Positions 56,082-64,000 of a stretch of DNA of 64,000 nucleotides are shown piece by piece. The stretch's first letter is position 1. The number at the start of each line of letters is the position of its first letter. Source of the stretch: CAIYTF01 sp963664845 (lineage in GTDB: Bacteria; Bacteroidota; Ignavibacteria; Ignavibacteriales; Ignavibacteriaceae); assembly GCA_963664845.1 (NCBI GenBank), contig OY761615.1, positions 5,766,001 to 5,830,000 of the forward strand, read 5' to 3'. The position numbers and the translations under genes were made by a program. The notes beneath the pieces were generated by a model. That model made no database searches. It was not told the origin of the DNA and saw only the letters and a program-made list of their open reading frames with translations.

Positions 56082-57659
56082 ATGCCTAAAAATTACATAA
56101 TTGGGATAGGCGGTACCGGTTCTCGTGTTGTTGAATCGGTTGTGCATTTGTGTGCAGCAGGTTATGGTCCTGCTGAACTTACCATATTTCTGGTTGATCC
56201 TGATTCTGGAAATGGGAACCTAACCAGAACAAAAACACTGATAACTGAATATCAGAAGTGCAGAGCAAACCTTGACCGAATTGAGGGCAATAATTTGTTC
56301 TCAACTGACATTAAGATACCGGAAAAATTTGTATGGGGAATATTTGATACAAAAAATACAACCTTATCCGATTTCATTAATTATCCACTTATGGAAAATA
56401 AGAATAAGGAATTATCCGATTTTGTAAAGGTATTATTCACTGAAAAGGAACTAGCGCTCAAGTTGGATGAAGGCTTCAAAGGCCATCCGGCCATAGGAGC
56501 TGTTGTCATGGCAAATCCACCTGAAGATGAGTATCCGTTTAAGGCTTTGTGGGACGATATTGCTGATAAGAAGCCAAATGATGTACGTGTATTCTTGGTC
56601 GGATCAGTATTCGGAGGCACCGGTGCTGCCGGATTTCCAACTCTTGGTTCAGAAAAAATATTTAAATTTAATCCCAATAAAAATGTAATAGTTAAAGAAG
56701 ATAAAACTAATAAAAGTAATTCAGTCAGTCGCATCTTGTTAGGAGGCGCTTTAATGTTGCCGTATTTTTCCTTCGAAAATGATAACAATGTTGAAGAGGG
56801 TTTATTTGTCACCAGTAATGATTTCCCGTTAGCGACTAAAGCAGCCCTGCATTATTACGATGAAAAAAATCTTGGCTTCGATCAAATATATTTTATTGGC
56901 GATTCGGTTACACAGCAAGTTGGAAAGTTTAGTGTGGGAACAAGTACGCAAGAAAACAGATCGCATTACATTGAGATTGTTTCTTCCTTAGCGGCATTTG
57001 ATTTTTTTACGCAGCCTGCAATCAAAGACGTTCCTGAAAAAATGTATTTCACCGCATGTAGAGAAACCGAAGAAATAAATTGGGACAGTTTTCCATTTTC
57101 AAGAGACGACAGAAACACGAAAGACGAGAGAAACAAGTTTAAGCGTTTGTTAACATATATGACTGTTTTTTCGTATTCTTTGGCATCGTACGGACAAAAA
57201 ATATTAGACTCTAAAAGTGACAATGTGCAGCAAACCTGGTATAGAGAGCATTTTGCTTACAAACGACCTGAAGATGAAAAAAGTCACAATCCTCATCATG
57301 GTAGCAACCAGGATCATATTCTTGATATGATAAAATTTTCCAGTAAATTTTTAATTTGGATCACATCAATAGATGATAACACTAATATTGTAAGGCTAAT
57401 TGATAAAAAGAAGATAGTTTCTGGTGAGATAGAAGCCGGGAAAGAGGTTGAACTTTTCGACCTTGAATTAAATAAAGCCTTCATTGCCCGTATATTAAAA
57501 GAAACTCCGAAAAGAGATGGTGATCTGAATTATTTTATTACGGAAGGATTAAATGAAATTCAACCCATGGATAAAGCAATGACGGCCTCAAGTAGGTTTT
57601 GTAATCTCTTTTATCAGGGTTCGATTAATTTTTGCAAAAACATTTATAATATACAGTAA
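56082..57659 (+). CDS. Tubulin/FtsZ-like GTPase
   Basis: 525 residues. An N-terminal nucleotide strand-loop IIGIGGTGSRVVESVV (residues 5-20) and a glycine-rich loop GSVFGGTGAAGFPTLG near 174-189, the place and shape of the tubulin/FtsZ GGGTGSG signature. An internal helix-rich C-terminal half replaces the usual FtsZ tail. It matches the general pattern of bacterial tubulin-like proteins rather than FtsZ itself (no CCTP tail). GAGGAAG lies before the ATG. It probably polymerises or acts as a switch with the two Hsp70-type proteins encoded next. Confidence 0.7.
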   Translation: MPKNYIIGIGGTGSRVVESVVHLCAAGYGPAELTIFLVDPDSGNGNLTRTKTLITEYQKCRANLDRIEGNNLFSTDIKIPEKFVWGIFDTKNTTLSDFINYPLMENKNKELSDFVKVLFTEKELALKLDEGFKGHPAIGAVVMANPPEDEYPFKALWDDIADKKPNDVRVFLVGSVFGGTGAAGFPTLGSEKIFKFNPNKNVIVKEDKTNKSNSVSRILLGGALMLPYFSFENDNNVEEGLFVTSNDFPLATKAALHYYDEKNLGFDQIYFIGDSVTQQVGKFSVGTSTQENRSHYIEIVSSLAAFDFFTQPAIKDVPEKMYFTACRETEEINWDSFPFSRDDRNTKDERNKFKRLLTYMTVFSYSLASYGQKILDSKSDNVQQTWYREHFAYKRPEDEKSHNPHHGSNQDHILDMIKFSSKFLIWITSIDDNTNIVRLIDKKKIVSGEIEAGKEVELFDLELNKAFIARILKETPKRDGDLNYFITEGLNEIQPMDKAMTASSRFCNLFYQGSINFCKNIYNIQ

Positions 57660-57671
57660 TAAGGTTTTAGT

Positions 57672-60600
57672 ATGCCAAAGCATCTTTACTTACCTACAAT
57701 TGTCGGCAACATTGATATCCCGGCAAAAGCTTCACTCTGGACAAATAATGAAAAAAAGCTAATTCTAAGCATCGCCGATGGAATTCAGACTGGTGATGGA
57801 AACACTTTGGGCAAAGGAATTTCTTCTATTCCAGATATTTGGGCTCGTCCACTAATGTTTCAATCAGCACTTCGTCCTAATTCAAACCACCCTTTGAGAG
57901 ATTCTTTTGTCGCGGAGTGGAGAGGCCTGCTGAGTCTCATCTCGTTATCAAAAATCAAATCAAATCTGAGTAAACTTACCATTTGCCCGGTCCCGCTTGA
58001 TGAGGGGGTTTTTTCTACAGCATTAAAAAATCTATCACCAAAGGATGTTCTATTAGAGCCTAATAAAAAATACTCCTGGACTGACATACTTTTAATTAAA
58101 TTTGGTGACATTCCTCTCGGAGCATTTTCTCCAACGACGCTTGTTTATACTTCAGGAAACTATAATGAAGCTCTTTATAATGAAGCCTTATCTCTAAAAG
58201 ATGAAAATGGTTTTCTATGCCCTCCGACCTCGAAGGAAGACGGACTCGAATATATTGGTAAATGGGTATTAAATTTGCAAATTGTGTTGAAGGGACTATT
58301 AGATAGTGATTCAGCCAATCCTGATAATCTATCGATTATAATGATTAAAACTCTGATAGATGATTGGTTAGTAGAGATTAAAAATACTCTTCAGATTTCA
58401 GAAGAAGACTTATTGGAGTCTAAAAAAGTTAAAATATCTGATTCAATTTTAGAAATACATCCCTTACCTGGCTTTCTTTCAAAATATACAATTTACGAAA
58501 ATATATTAAAACCCCTGGAAAAGGACGAAGATGGTGAAGGATATCATTCCGATATTTCATTACAATTCAGGAGGAATAATACTTCATACGAGGAAATTGT
58601 AATAATTTCAGATAAGACGCTTACCGGGAATGTCAGAATATGGAATGAACAAAGAGTTAGTGAATTTGGGAATGAAGCACAAAGAATAATTGATAAATAT
58701 TTTAAAGAATCATGGGGAGGAGATATTGGAAAAGGAAATGATATATTAAAATCTGGGGGGATATGGATACGCCCTGAATTGTACTTTCTAACTGAAACAC
58801 TTGTTGCATCTCAAAACGAGAGTTTTTTAGACATTAATGAATTTGATTTGAATTGCGGCGGGAAGTATATATTACCGTTTAAAGAAGAAATTCTCTCATA
58901 TTTTTCGCCTCAAGATATAAAAAAGATCCTGAGACCCGTTTTTATTGAAGACACGCATACCGTTAAGTTCTCCTTTATGCTTCCTCTCAATTCTGGAAAG
59001 GCTATTAAAGTTGAAAAGATATTTCGATACAAATCAGCCGGGAATGGTGAAGGAACAATACTAAAAATGGCGGTGCCGGTTTTAGAAATATTCCCAAACT
59101 ATTTTTCAAGCCGTTGGCGGAAGTACTTCCTGTTTCAAAGTAATGCAGACGAGCAGCAATTCAAACCGATATTTTTTGATAAAGCCGTTGTAACTACGGA
59201 GCGGGAACAAGAAGAGTTTGATCCTCTGTTCAGACAAACAGTAAAACTGACCGAAATGCTTGGGGATAATTCATTTCCGGAAGGATTGGTGCTTATTAAT
59301 AAAAATAATTATTGGGGACTTATTCTGATAGATAAACCTCTCAAGAGAGAAAGTGGTTTAGCAAATCTGTGGAGCATAGGAATTGACTTTGGAACATCTA
59401 ATACAAATGTATATAAAAAAACGGGTCATGCGGATGAAATAAAAGCTGAAAAATGGAAATTTGATTTCCCTAAATATTCACGAACGATTACAGCTACTGA
59501 TGCAAATGTCAGAAAGCGTTTAATTAATGAATTTTTTGTGCCTGGCGCAGTTATTGATTTACCCATACCATCGACATTGTCTGTTTTTCACAATTCACGA
59601 ATTGATAAATTATTTTTAGATTATGGAATTTACGTTCCTAATATTGATAACAAATATAAACTACCGGCAACTGTGCATGCTGACCTGAAATGGAAAACTG
59701 AAAATGAAATTAAGGCAGACTTATTTTTTGAATCACTTCTATATTTTCTATTGTTGGATGTAATTAGTGAAAATTTGTCAAAAATTGAAATATCATGTTC
59801 ATATCCTAAGGCTTATTCTGATACTGATAAAAAACTTTTTATGGGTTATTGGGAACAAGTAATAAATAAGTTGACAAACAATAAAGTAGATACGCGATTA
59901 TTTAATACCTTAGATGAAAATAATACCGATCGTGCAAAATATATAGAAATTTCAAGGGTTCCGTTTTTAGAAACGGAAGGAATAGCCGCTGGTGAGTATT
60001 TTGCGAGTCCATCAACCATTGAAAATATTAGCGAACGTGCCGATAAGCGTATAGCAGCTCTTTGTATTGATGTAGGTGGAGGTACTACAGATATAAGCGT
60101 TTGGTTCCGGGATAATATAATATTTGATGCTTCAGTATTGTTGGCCGGACGACAAATTTCACAGTTTATACAACGAAATAGTAAAATAAAGGAATTGTTA
60201 TTTACCAATGAAGCGTTAAATGCATTAAATGAAAAGAAAAATGAACCGATCGTTTTTGCGGCCCGATTGAATCTAATTTTAAAGGAAGAGGAGGCACGGA
60301 TAAGAGAAATGCTCATCAAGCATGCCAATCAAAAAGAAATTCAATGGTTGCGGCGAATGATAGCTATTGAATTTGGTGCAATAGCTTTTTATACTGCTTC
60401 AATTTGTGTTGCTATTGAAAGTGCATGTAATATAGGTCTATTGGATAGAATAAAAAATAATGGTATTAAGTTACACTGGGGGGGGAATGCCGCTAAATTA
60501 ATCAGCTGGATTGACTTCGGAAAATTTGATTCAAATGGAATAGGAGCAAAAATATTAAATGCAATCTTTATTAATTGCTTGAATGACGAGGCAGCTTTAG

Positions 60601-61121
60601 GGGAAATGGCCGTAAAGGCAAAATCTGTTTCGCAACTTATATCACCGTGTCACAAAAGCGAAGCAGCCGGTGGACTTGTAGTTAGCGATATATACGATAA
60701 TGCAGTTAATAATGATTTAAACACTCAAGATGATTATGAGATGGATGTTTCGTTGGCTTCCTCAGCAAAGATGATTGTTTGTGGTGAGAATATTGAATTA
60801 AATAATGGTGTAATCGGGGCATTTGAATCTATTACAAGTAAAAATCTTTTTGACGGAAACATAACCAAATATAAAAATTCTAATTTATCCCGATTAATTA
60901 GATTCTTAGATATTCTAAATTATTTTGGATTAAAATCAGGCTTGTTCAATGAAGATACAAAAGTTAAACTAAGTGCCGCAGAAAAGGATTTAATAAAAGA
61001 CAACATTTTGTCAGAATTTATTAAAATCGAAAAAGTAAACGAGGAAAAGCGAGTTATAGAACCAATATTTATCATGGAAATAAAATTATTATTTGAGATC
61101 TTAAATAGTAAGATAAGGTAA
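57672..61121 (+). CDS. Giant Hsp70/actin-fold ATPase with a novel N-terminal half
   Basis: 1149 residues. Residues 1-560 have no motif I recognise but look folded (LWTNNEKKLILSIADG; a WxxD-rich region). Residues about 565-970 carry the actin/Hsp70 ATPase: phosphate 1 GIDFGTSNTNVY with D572, phosphate 2 IDVGGGTTDISVW with D800, and the adenosine motif WGGNAAKL from W936. The C-terminal 180 residues are charged and helical. Size and layout recall SrfB-type virulence ATPases, but this is inference. A G8 run at about 60478-60485 lies in the adenosine motif; one base loss would abolish the reading frame. Confidence 0.65.
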   Translation: MPKHLYLPTIVGNIDIPAKASLWTNNEKKLILSIADGIQTGDGNTLGKGISSIPDIWARPLMFQSALRPNSNHPLRDSFVAEWRGLLSLISLSKIKSNLSKLTICPVPLDEGVFSTALKNLSPKDVLLEPNKKYSWTDILLIKFGDIPLGAFSPTTLVYTSGNYNEALYNEALSLKDENGFLCPPTSKEDGLEYIGKWVLNLQIVLKGLLDSDSANPDNLSIIMIKTLIDDWLVEIKNTLQISEEDLLESKKVKISDSILEIHPLPGFLSKYTIYENILKPLEKDEDGEGYHSDISLQFRRNNTSYEEIVIISDKTLTGNVRIWNEQRVSEFGNEAQRIIDKYFKESWGGDIGKGNDILKSGGIWIRPELYFLTETLVASQNESFLDINEFDLNCGGKYILPFKEEILSYFSPQDIKKILRPVFIEDTHTVKFSFMLPLNSGKAIKVEKIFRYKSAGNGEGTILKMAVPVLEIFPNYFSSRWRKYFLFQSNADEQQFKPIFFDKAVVTTEREQEEFDPLFRQTVKLTEMLGDNSFPEGLVLINKNNYWGLILIDKPLKRESGLANLWSIGIDFGTSNTNVYKKTGHADEIKAEKWKFDFPKYSRTITATDANVRKRLINEFFVPGAVIDLPIPSTLSVFHNSRIDKLFLDYGIYVPNIDNKYKLPATVHADLKWKTENEIKADLFFESLLYFLLLDVISENLSKIEISCSYPKAYSDTDKKLFMGYWEQVINKLTNNKVDTRLFNTLDENNTDRAKYIEISRVPFLETEGIAAGEYFASPSTIENISERADKRIAALCIDVGGGTTDISVWFRDNIIFDASVLLAGRQISQFIQRNSKIKELLFTNEALNALNEKKNEPIVFAARLNLILKEEEARIREMLIKHANQKEIQWLRRMIAIEFGAIAFYTASICVAIESACNIGLLDRIKNNGIKLHWGGNAAKLISWIDFGKFDSNGIGAKILNAIFINCLNDEAALGEMAVKAKSVSQLISPCHKSEAAGGLVVSDIYDNAVNNDLNTQDDYEMDVSLASSAKMIVCGENIELNNGVIGAFESITSKNLFDGNITKYKNSNLSRLIRFLDILNYFGLKSGLFNEDTKVKLSAAEKDLIKDNILSEFIKIEKVNEEKRVIEPIFIMEIKLLFEILNSKIR

Positions 61122-61126
61122 TAGTC

Positions 61127-62689
61127 ATGCTTATTGGTGTCGATCTGGGTACAACGTTTTGTTGCATGGCTTACATCACTGATAGCGGCTTGCCCAAAGT
61201 AATTCCGAATTCAGATGGTGCGCTAACAACACCATCTGTAATCTATTTTGACGGTAAAAACGCATATGTTGGGGCAAAGGCAAACCAACGTAAAATTACA
61301 CTTAGTGCTCCTATCTATGAATTTGTAAAACGTGACATGGGCGCCCCAATTGAAATTCCTCCCGATTTTTATTCAGACGAAAGTTCAATTAAAAGTCCCA
61401 AACCATATGAAATTGCAGGCTTCAAATACGGTCCTGAAGGAATTTCCGCGATTTTGCTTCGTTATTTAAAAAAATGTGCAATTAACTATTTTAAAAGAAC
61501 TTCTCTTATTAAGGATAATATTGATGAAAAGAACTATAATCTTGATGCGATAATTACTGTGCCTGCGTATTTTGGTGATAAGGAACGCCAGGCCACAAAA
61601 CTAGCCGGTTATGCGGCGGGCTTGAACGTAGTGGGAATCATTAATGAACCAACTGCTGCCTCATTGACTTATGGACATACCTTACAGAAAAATGAAAAAT
61701 TAATGGTATTCGATTTAGGCGGAGGCACTTTTGACATTACTATTCTGGAGATAAAAAATGGCGAAGCGTATGTCATTTCTTCTGAAGGTGCACATACTCT
61801 TGGGGGAAAAGATTGGGATGACGTCATTCAGAGATATATTATTGATGAATTTTATCGGGAAACGCAAAAAAATATTCCAGATGAGTTATTGGCATGGGAT
61901 ATTCCTCAGAAGGCAATAGATGCAAAAATTTCCCTGTCAGAATATCTAAAAACAGAAATAGCAGTAAGTGCAGATGGTGAAGATTTTATGTCCACTTTAT
62001 ATAGGACAGCACCTGAATATGACGAGTTTGCAATGACTGTTCAGCACCCTTTCTATTTTAATGAAAGGTCTGAAAACCTCTTAGCACAATTGAGGTTGTT
62101 AACTACCAGAGCAATGGAAAAATCTAGGCTTGACTGGGATGATTTAGATGATATTATATTAGCTGGTGGCTCTTGCCGAATGAACATGATTCCCCAAATG
62201 TTGGAAAAATTAACATGCAAAAAAATAAAGAAAGACAGAGAGGGATTTAGTTTTGATACTGCCATTGCCATAGGTGCCGCCATATATGGCTATCAGAAGA
62301 ATTTAGTGCATGACATAGCTTCAAGCTCAGTAGGTATCAAAATAAAGGAGAACGGCAGAGAATTTATTGAACATCTAATCTGTAAAGGGGAAAAATTACC
62401 TTGCGGTAATGAACAAAAATATTATGCAGGTGCAAATGCACTTCTGGAGGTCTACGAGGGAGAATCAGACAGTGTTGCTGAATGTATTAAAAGAGGGAAA
62501 GTCGATCTGGACAACATAGACGGTTACGTGCTTGTTAATGTTTACGAAAATATTGATGGTGAGCTGAAGGTTATTGCTACATATCCAAACGGGCAAAAGG
62601 AATTGCAATTATTTCATGAATTATTCAACTACGAAAACCGCGCTGAACCTTTAAAAAGCAAAATTTTATCAATTAATCTTAATTTGTGA
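61127..62689 (+). CDS. Short DnaK-like Hsp70 protein
   Basis: 520 residues. The NBD is clear: IGVDLGTTFCC, VVGIINEPTAASLTYG, VFDLGGGTFDITIL and ILAGGSCRMNMI. Only about 130 residues follow, so the substrate-binding domain is short and lacks the long lid of true DnaK (about 640). It starts five bases after the giant ATPase gene. This is a specialised paralogue rather than the housekeeping DnaK, and it likely works with the J-like protein encoded next. Confidence 0.8.
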   Translation: MLIGVDLGTTFCCMAYITDSGLPKVIPNSDGALTTPSVIYFDGKNAYVGAKANQRKITLSAPIYEFVKRDMGAPIEIPPDFYSDESSIKSPKPYEIAGFKYGPEGISAILLRYLKKCAINYFKRTSLIKDNIDEKNYNLDAIITVPAYFGDKERQATKLAGYAAGLNVVGIINEPTAASLTYGHTLQKNEKLMVFDLGGGTFDITILEIKNGEAYVISSEGAHTLGGKDWDDVIQRYIIDEFYRETQKNIPDELLAWDIPQKAIDAKISLSEYLKTEIAVSADGEDFMSTLYRTAPEYDEFAMTVQHPFYFNERSENLLAQLRLLTTRAMEKSRLDWDDLDDIILAGGSCRMNMIPQMLEKLTCKKIKKDREGFSFDTAIAIGAAIYGYQKNLVHDIASSSVGIKIKENGREFIEHLICKGEKLPCGNEQKYYAGANALLEVYEGESDSVAECIKRGKVDLDNIDGYVLVNVYENIDGELKVIATYPNGQKELQLFHELFNYENRAEPLKSKILSINLNL

Positions 62690-62695
62690 TTCAAA

Positions 62696-64000
62696 ATGAA
62701 TGATGAAAAATCTTTGCCTAGTGGTAATAAGAAATTTATTAACGATTCTGCACAAAAATCATTACCATCTTCCGACAGTATTTCAAAATCAAATAAAACT
62801 CTTCCTTCCAGGGGTTCTTTGAATAACGGTTCCGAATTTGCACCAAATCAAATTGTATTAAAACAAGAAACTATTGATGAGCGTATTCATCAATCAACAA
62901 AATCTGGGGGACTTAAGGAATTACCAACCGGTTTCAAAAATAAAGATGGAGACTGGAATGTAATATTATCAACAAATTATTTTAAGATATTGTACTTAGA
63001 TTATAAGGAACATAAATCCATTACTAAGAATATGGTTGACGGTAATTTTAATATAATACAAAATTTTTGGAAGGATACTAAATATAGATATCAGACTGCT
63101 CCTGGTGCAGTTCCGCAAATGATAGAAACAACATACGGCAAAGAAAATATAGACAACGCATTAGTAATTATTCAGAAGGCGTATGATGCGTTAAGTAAGC
63201 CTGGTGGTGTAGAAATATATTACGCCGAACTTGAAAAAAATAGATATAGAAGCGGATTATTAAAGATTCAGCCGCAACTAAAACTTGCTGCCACTAGTGC
63301 ATTTTTGCCGCCGGCGACAGAAGAGTTATTGTATAACATGGCAATAGAGGTGGAACTTACTAGTGAAGAAATTGCAAAAATAATCGAACAATTTCTAAAA
63401 GAAAATAACATAAAAAGGGGTGAATTTAGTTCTGTCTTGGAAGAAACTGAGCGTATTTTTTTATACCAAATCAAAAAACAACTGAAAGATAATTTACTTA
63501 GTATAGATGAAGAAGACGAATTAAAAGTTGATCTAAAGACATACAAGATCCCAGACGAACGTTTTGAGCCTTTGATTATGCACGCTCTCCGAGAAGTAAA
63601 GGACTGCGAAAGGGAATATACGTTTGAAAAGGATAAAAATCGATTTTCTGAATTTTATATGAGTCTTTTAATACAATACGGATTAGATGATAACGGAAAT
63701 TTAGAAAATATAGCGACTCGTGAATTATTTGAACGGGACTCTTCCTTGACTGAATTTTTTCCTCTGCAAAGCACAACAAGAGCTAATTTAGTCTTGCGGA
63801 CAAAGGAGTTATATTTAAAAAACCTTTCTATTCAAAAGCTTGAATTTTTAAGTGAGGCGTTGAATAAATTTCAAATTTTCCACAAGAGCGGAGATGAAAT
63901 TGAAAAATTAAAAAATAGTAAATTATTTCCTATGGTTCTCCGTAAAAGCCGGGAAGAACTTATAAAGAAATCATTGGCGATCATACGATATGCTAATGTG
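62696..64000 (+). CDS. Large protein with degenerate J-like domain (runs off the right edge)
   Basis: The frame is open from the ATG at 62696 to the last base, at least 435 residues. Residues 1-80 are serine- and lysine-rich and probably disordered. At about 90-180 a J-domain-like layout is visible: NYFKILYL (compare YYEILGV), a helix (ITKNMVDGNFNIIQNF) and IIQKAYDALSKPGGVEIYYAEL (compare EAYEVLSDPEKRAEYD). The HPD tripeptide that activates Hsp70 is absent. The rest is charged and helical. Its stop is six bases upstream of this gene in the DnaK-like frame. It is partial and its full size is unknown. Confidence 0.6.
   Translation, partial: MNDEKSLPSGNKKFINDSAQKSLPSSDSISKSNKTLPSRGSLNNGSEFAPNQIVLKQETIDERIHQSTKSGGLKELPTGFKNKDGDWNVILSTNYFKILYLDYKEHKSITKNMVDGNFNIIQNFWKDTKYRYQTAPGAVPQMIETTYGKENIDNALVIIQKAYDALSKPGGVEIYYAELEKNRYRSGLLKIQPQLKLAATSAFLPPATEELLYNMAIEVELTSEEIAKIIEQFLKENNIKRGEFSSVLEETERIFLYQIKKQLKDNLLSIDEEDELKVDLKTYKIPDERFEPLIMHALREVKDCEREYTFEKDKNRFSEFYMSLLIQYGLDDNGNLENIATRELFERDSSLTEFFPLQSTTRANLVLRTKELYLKNLSIQKLEFLSEALNKFQIFHKSGDEIEKLKNSKLFPMVLRKSREELIKKSLAIIRYANV

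Overview
The window looks like chromosomal DNA of a Gram-negative member of the Bacteroidetes/Chlorobi/Ignavibacteria (FCB) side of the tree. Evidence: a secreted subtilase ending in a type IX secretion-like sorting domain, a SecA of more than 1000 residues with a C-terminal zinc motif, signal-peptide and lipobox proteins, DUF5683 and PASTA-only proteins, and many genes without strong Shine-Dalgarno sites. The exact lineage cannot be fixed from sequence reading alone. Function calls rest on motifs read by eye; no database search was run.

Layout. 0-3 kb: the end of a sugar transporter and a periplasmic GH13 amylase. 3-3.75 kb: a VapBC toxin-antitoxin pair with a palindromic operator. 3.9-12.3 kb: housekeeping genes (ftsY, pgsA, the subtilase, tRNA-Pro, a MerR regulator, aroQ, a Ppx/GppA-like protein). 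12.3-13.5 kb: a repeat-rich gap. 13.5-20.8 kb: a same-strand A/T-rich operon with a two-helix membrane protein, an FkbH-like HAD/GNAT protein fused to a methyltransferase, and a complete sugar-type ABC importer. 21.4-46.8 kb: core genes, including parA-parB-DUF5683-Yip1-nadB; PASTA-rpe-folP-dacA-GT2; rqcH; a SMUG2-like glycosylase; two tandem esterases; kdgK; a TPR lipoprotein with a sensor kinase; and secA.

47.5-52.1 kb: a probable small integrated element next to a CAU-anticodon tRNA. It holds a primase-polymerase/SF3 helicase, a tyrosine recombinase, a nested inverted repeat that could be an origin, and three related palindromes. 52.3-53.6 kb: three small genes (unknown, OB-fold lipoprotein, PqiA-like).

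54.3-64.0 kb: the most unusual locus, A/T-rich, all on the plus strand and running off the right edge. It encodes a vWA-like lipoprotein, a four-helix membrane protein, a tubulin/FtsZ-like GTPase, a 1149-residue protein with an Hsp70/actin ATPase fused to a large unknown N-terminal region, a short DnaK-like protein, and a protein with a degenerate J-like domain that lacks HPD. Together they suggest a membrane-linked, nucleotide-driven chaperone/cytoskeletal machine of unknown purpose.
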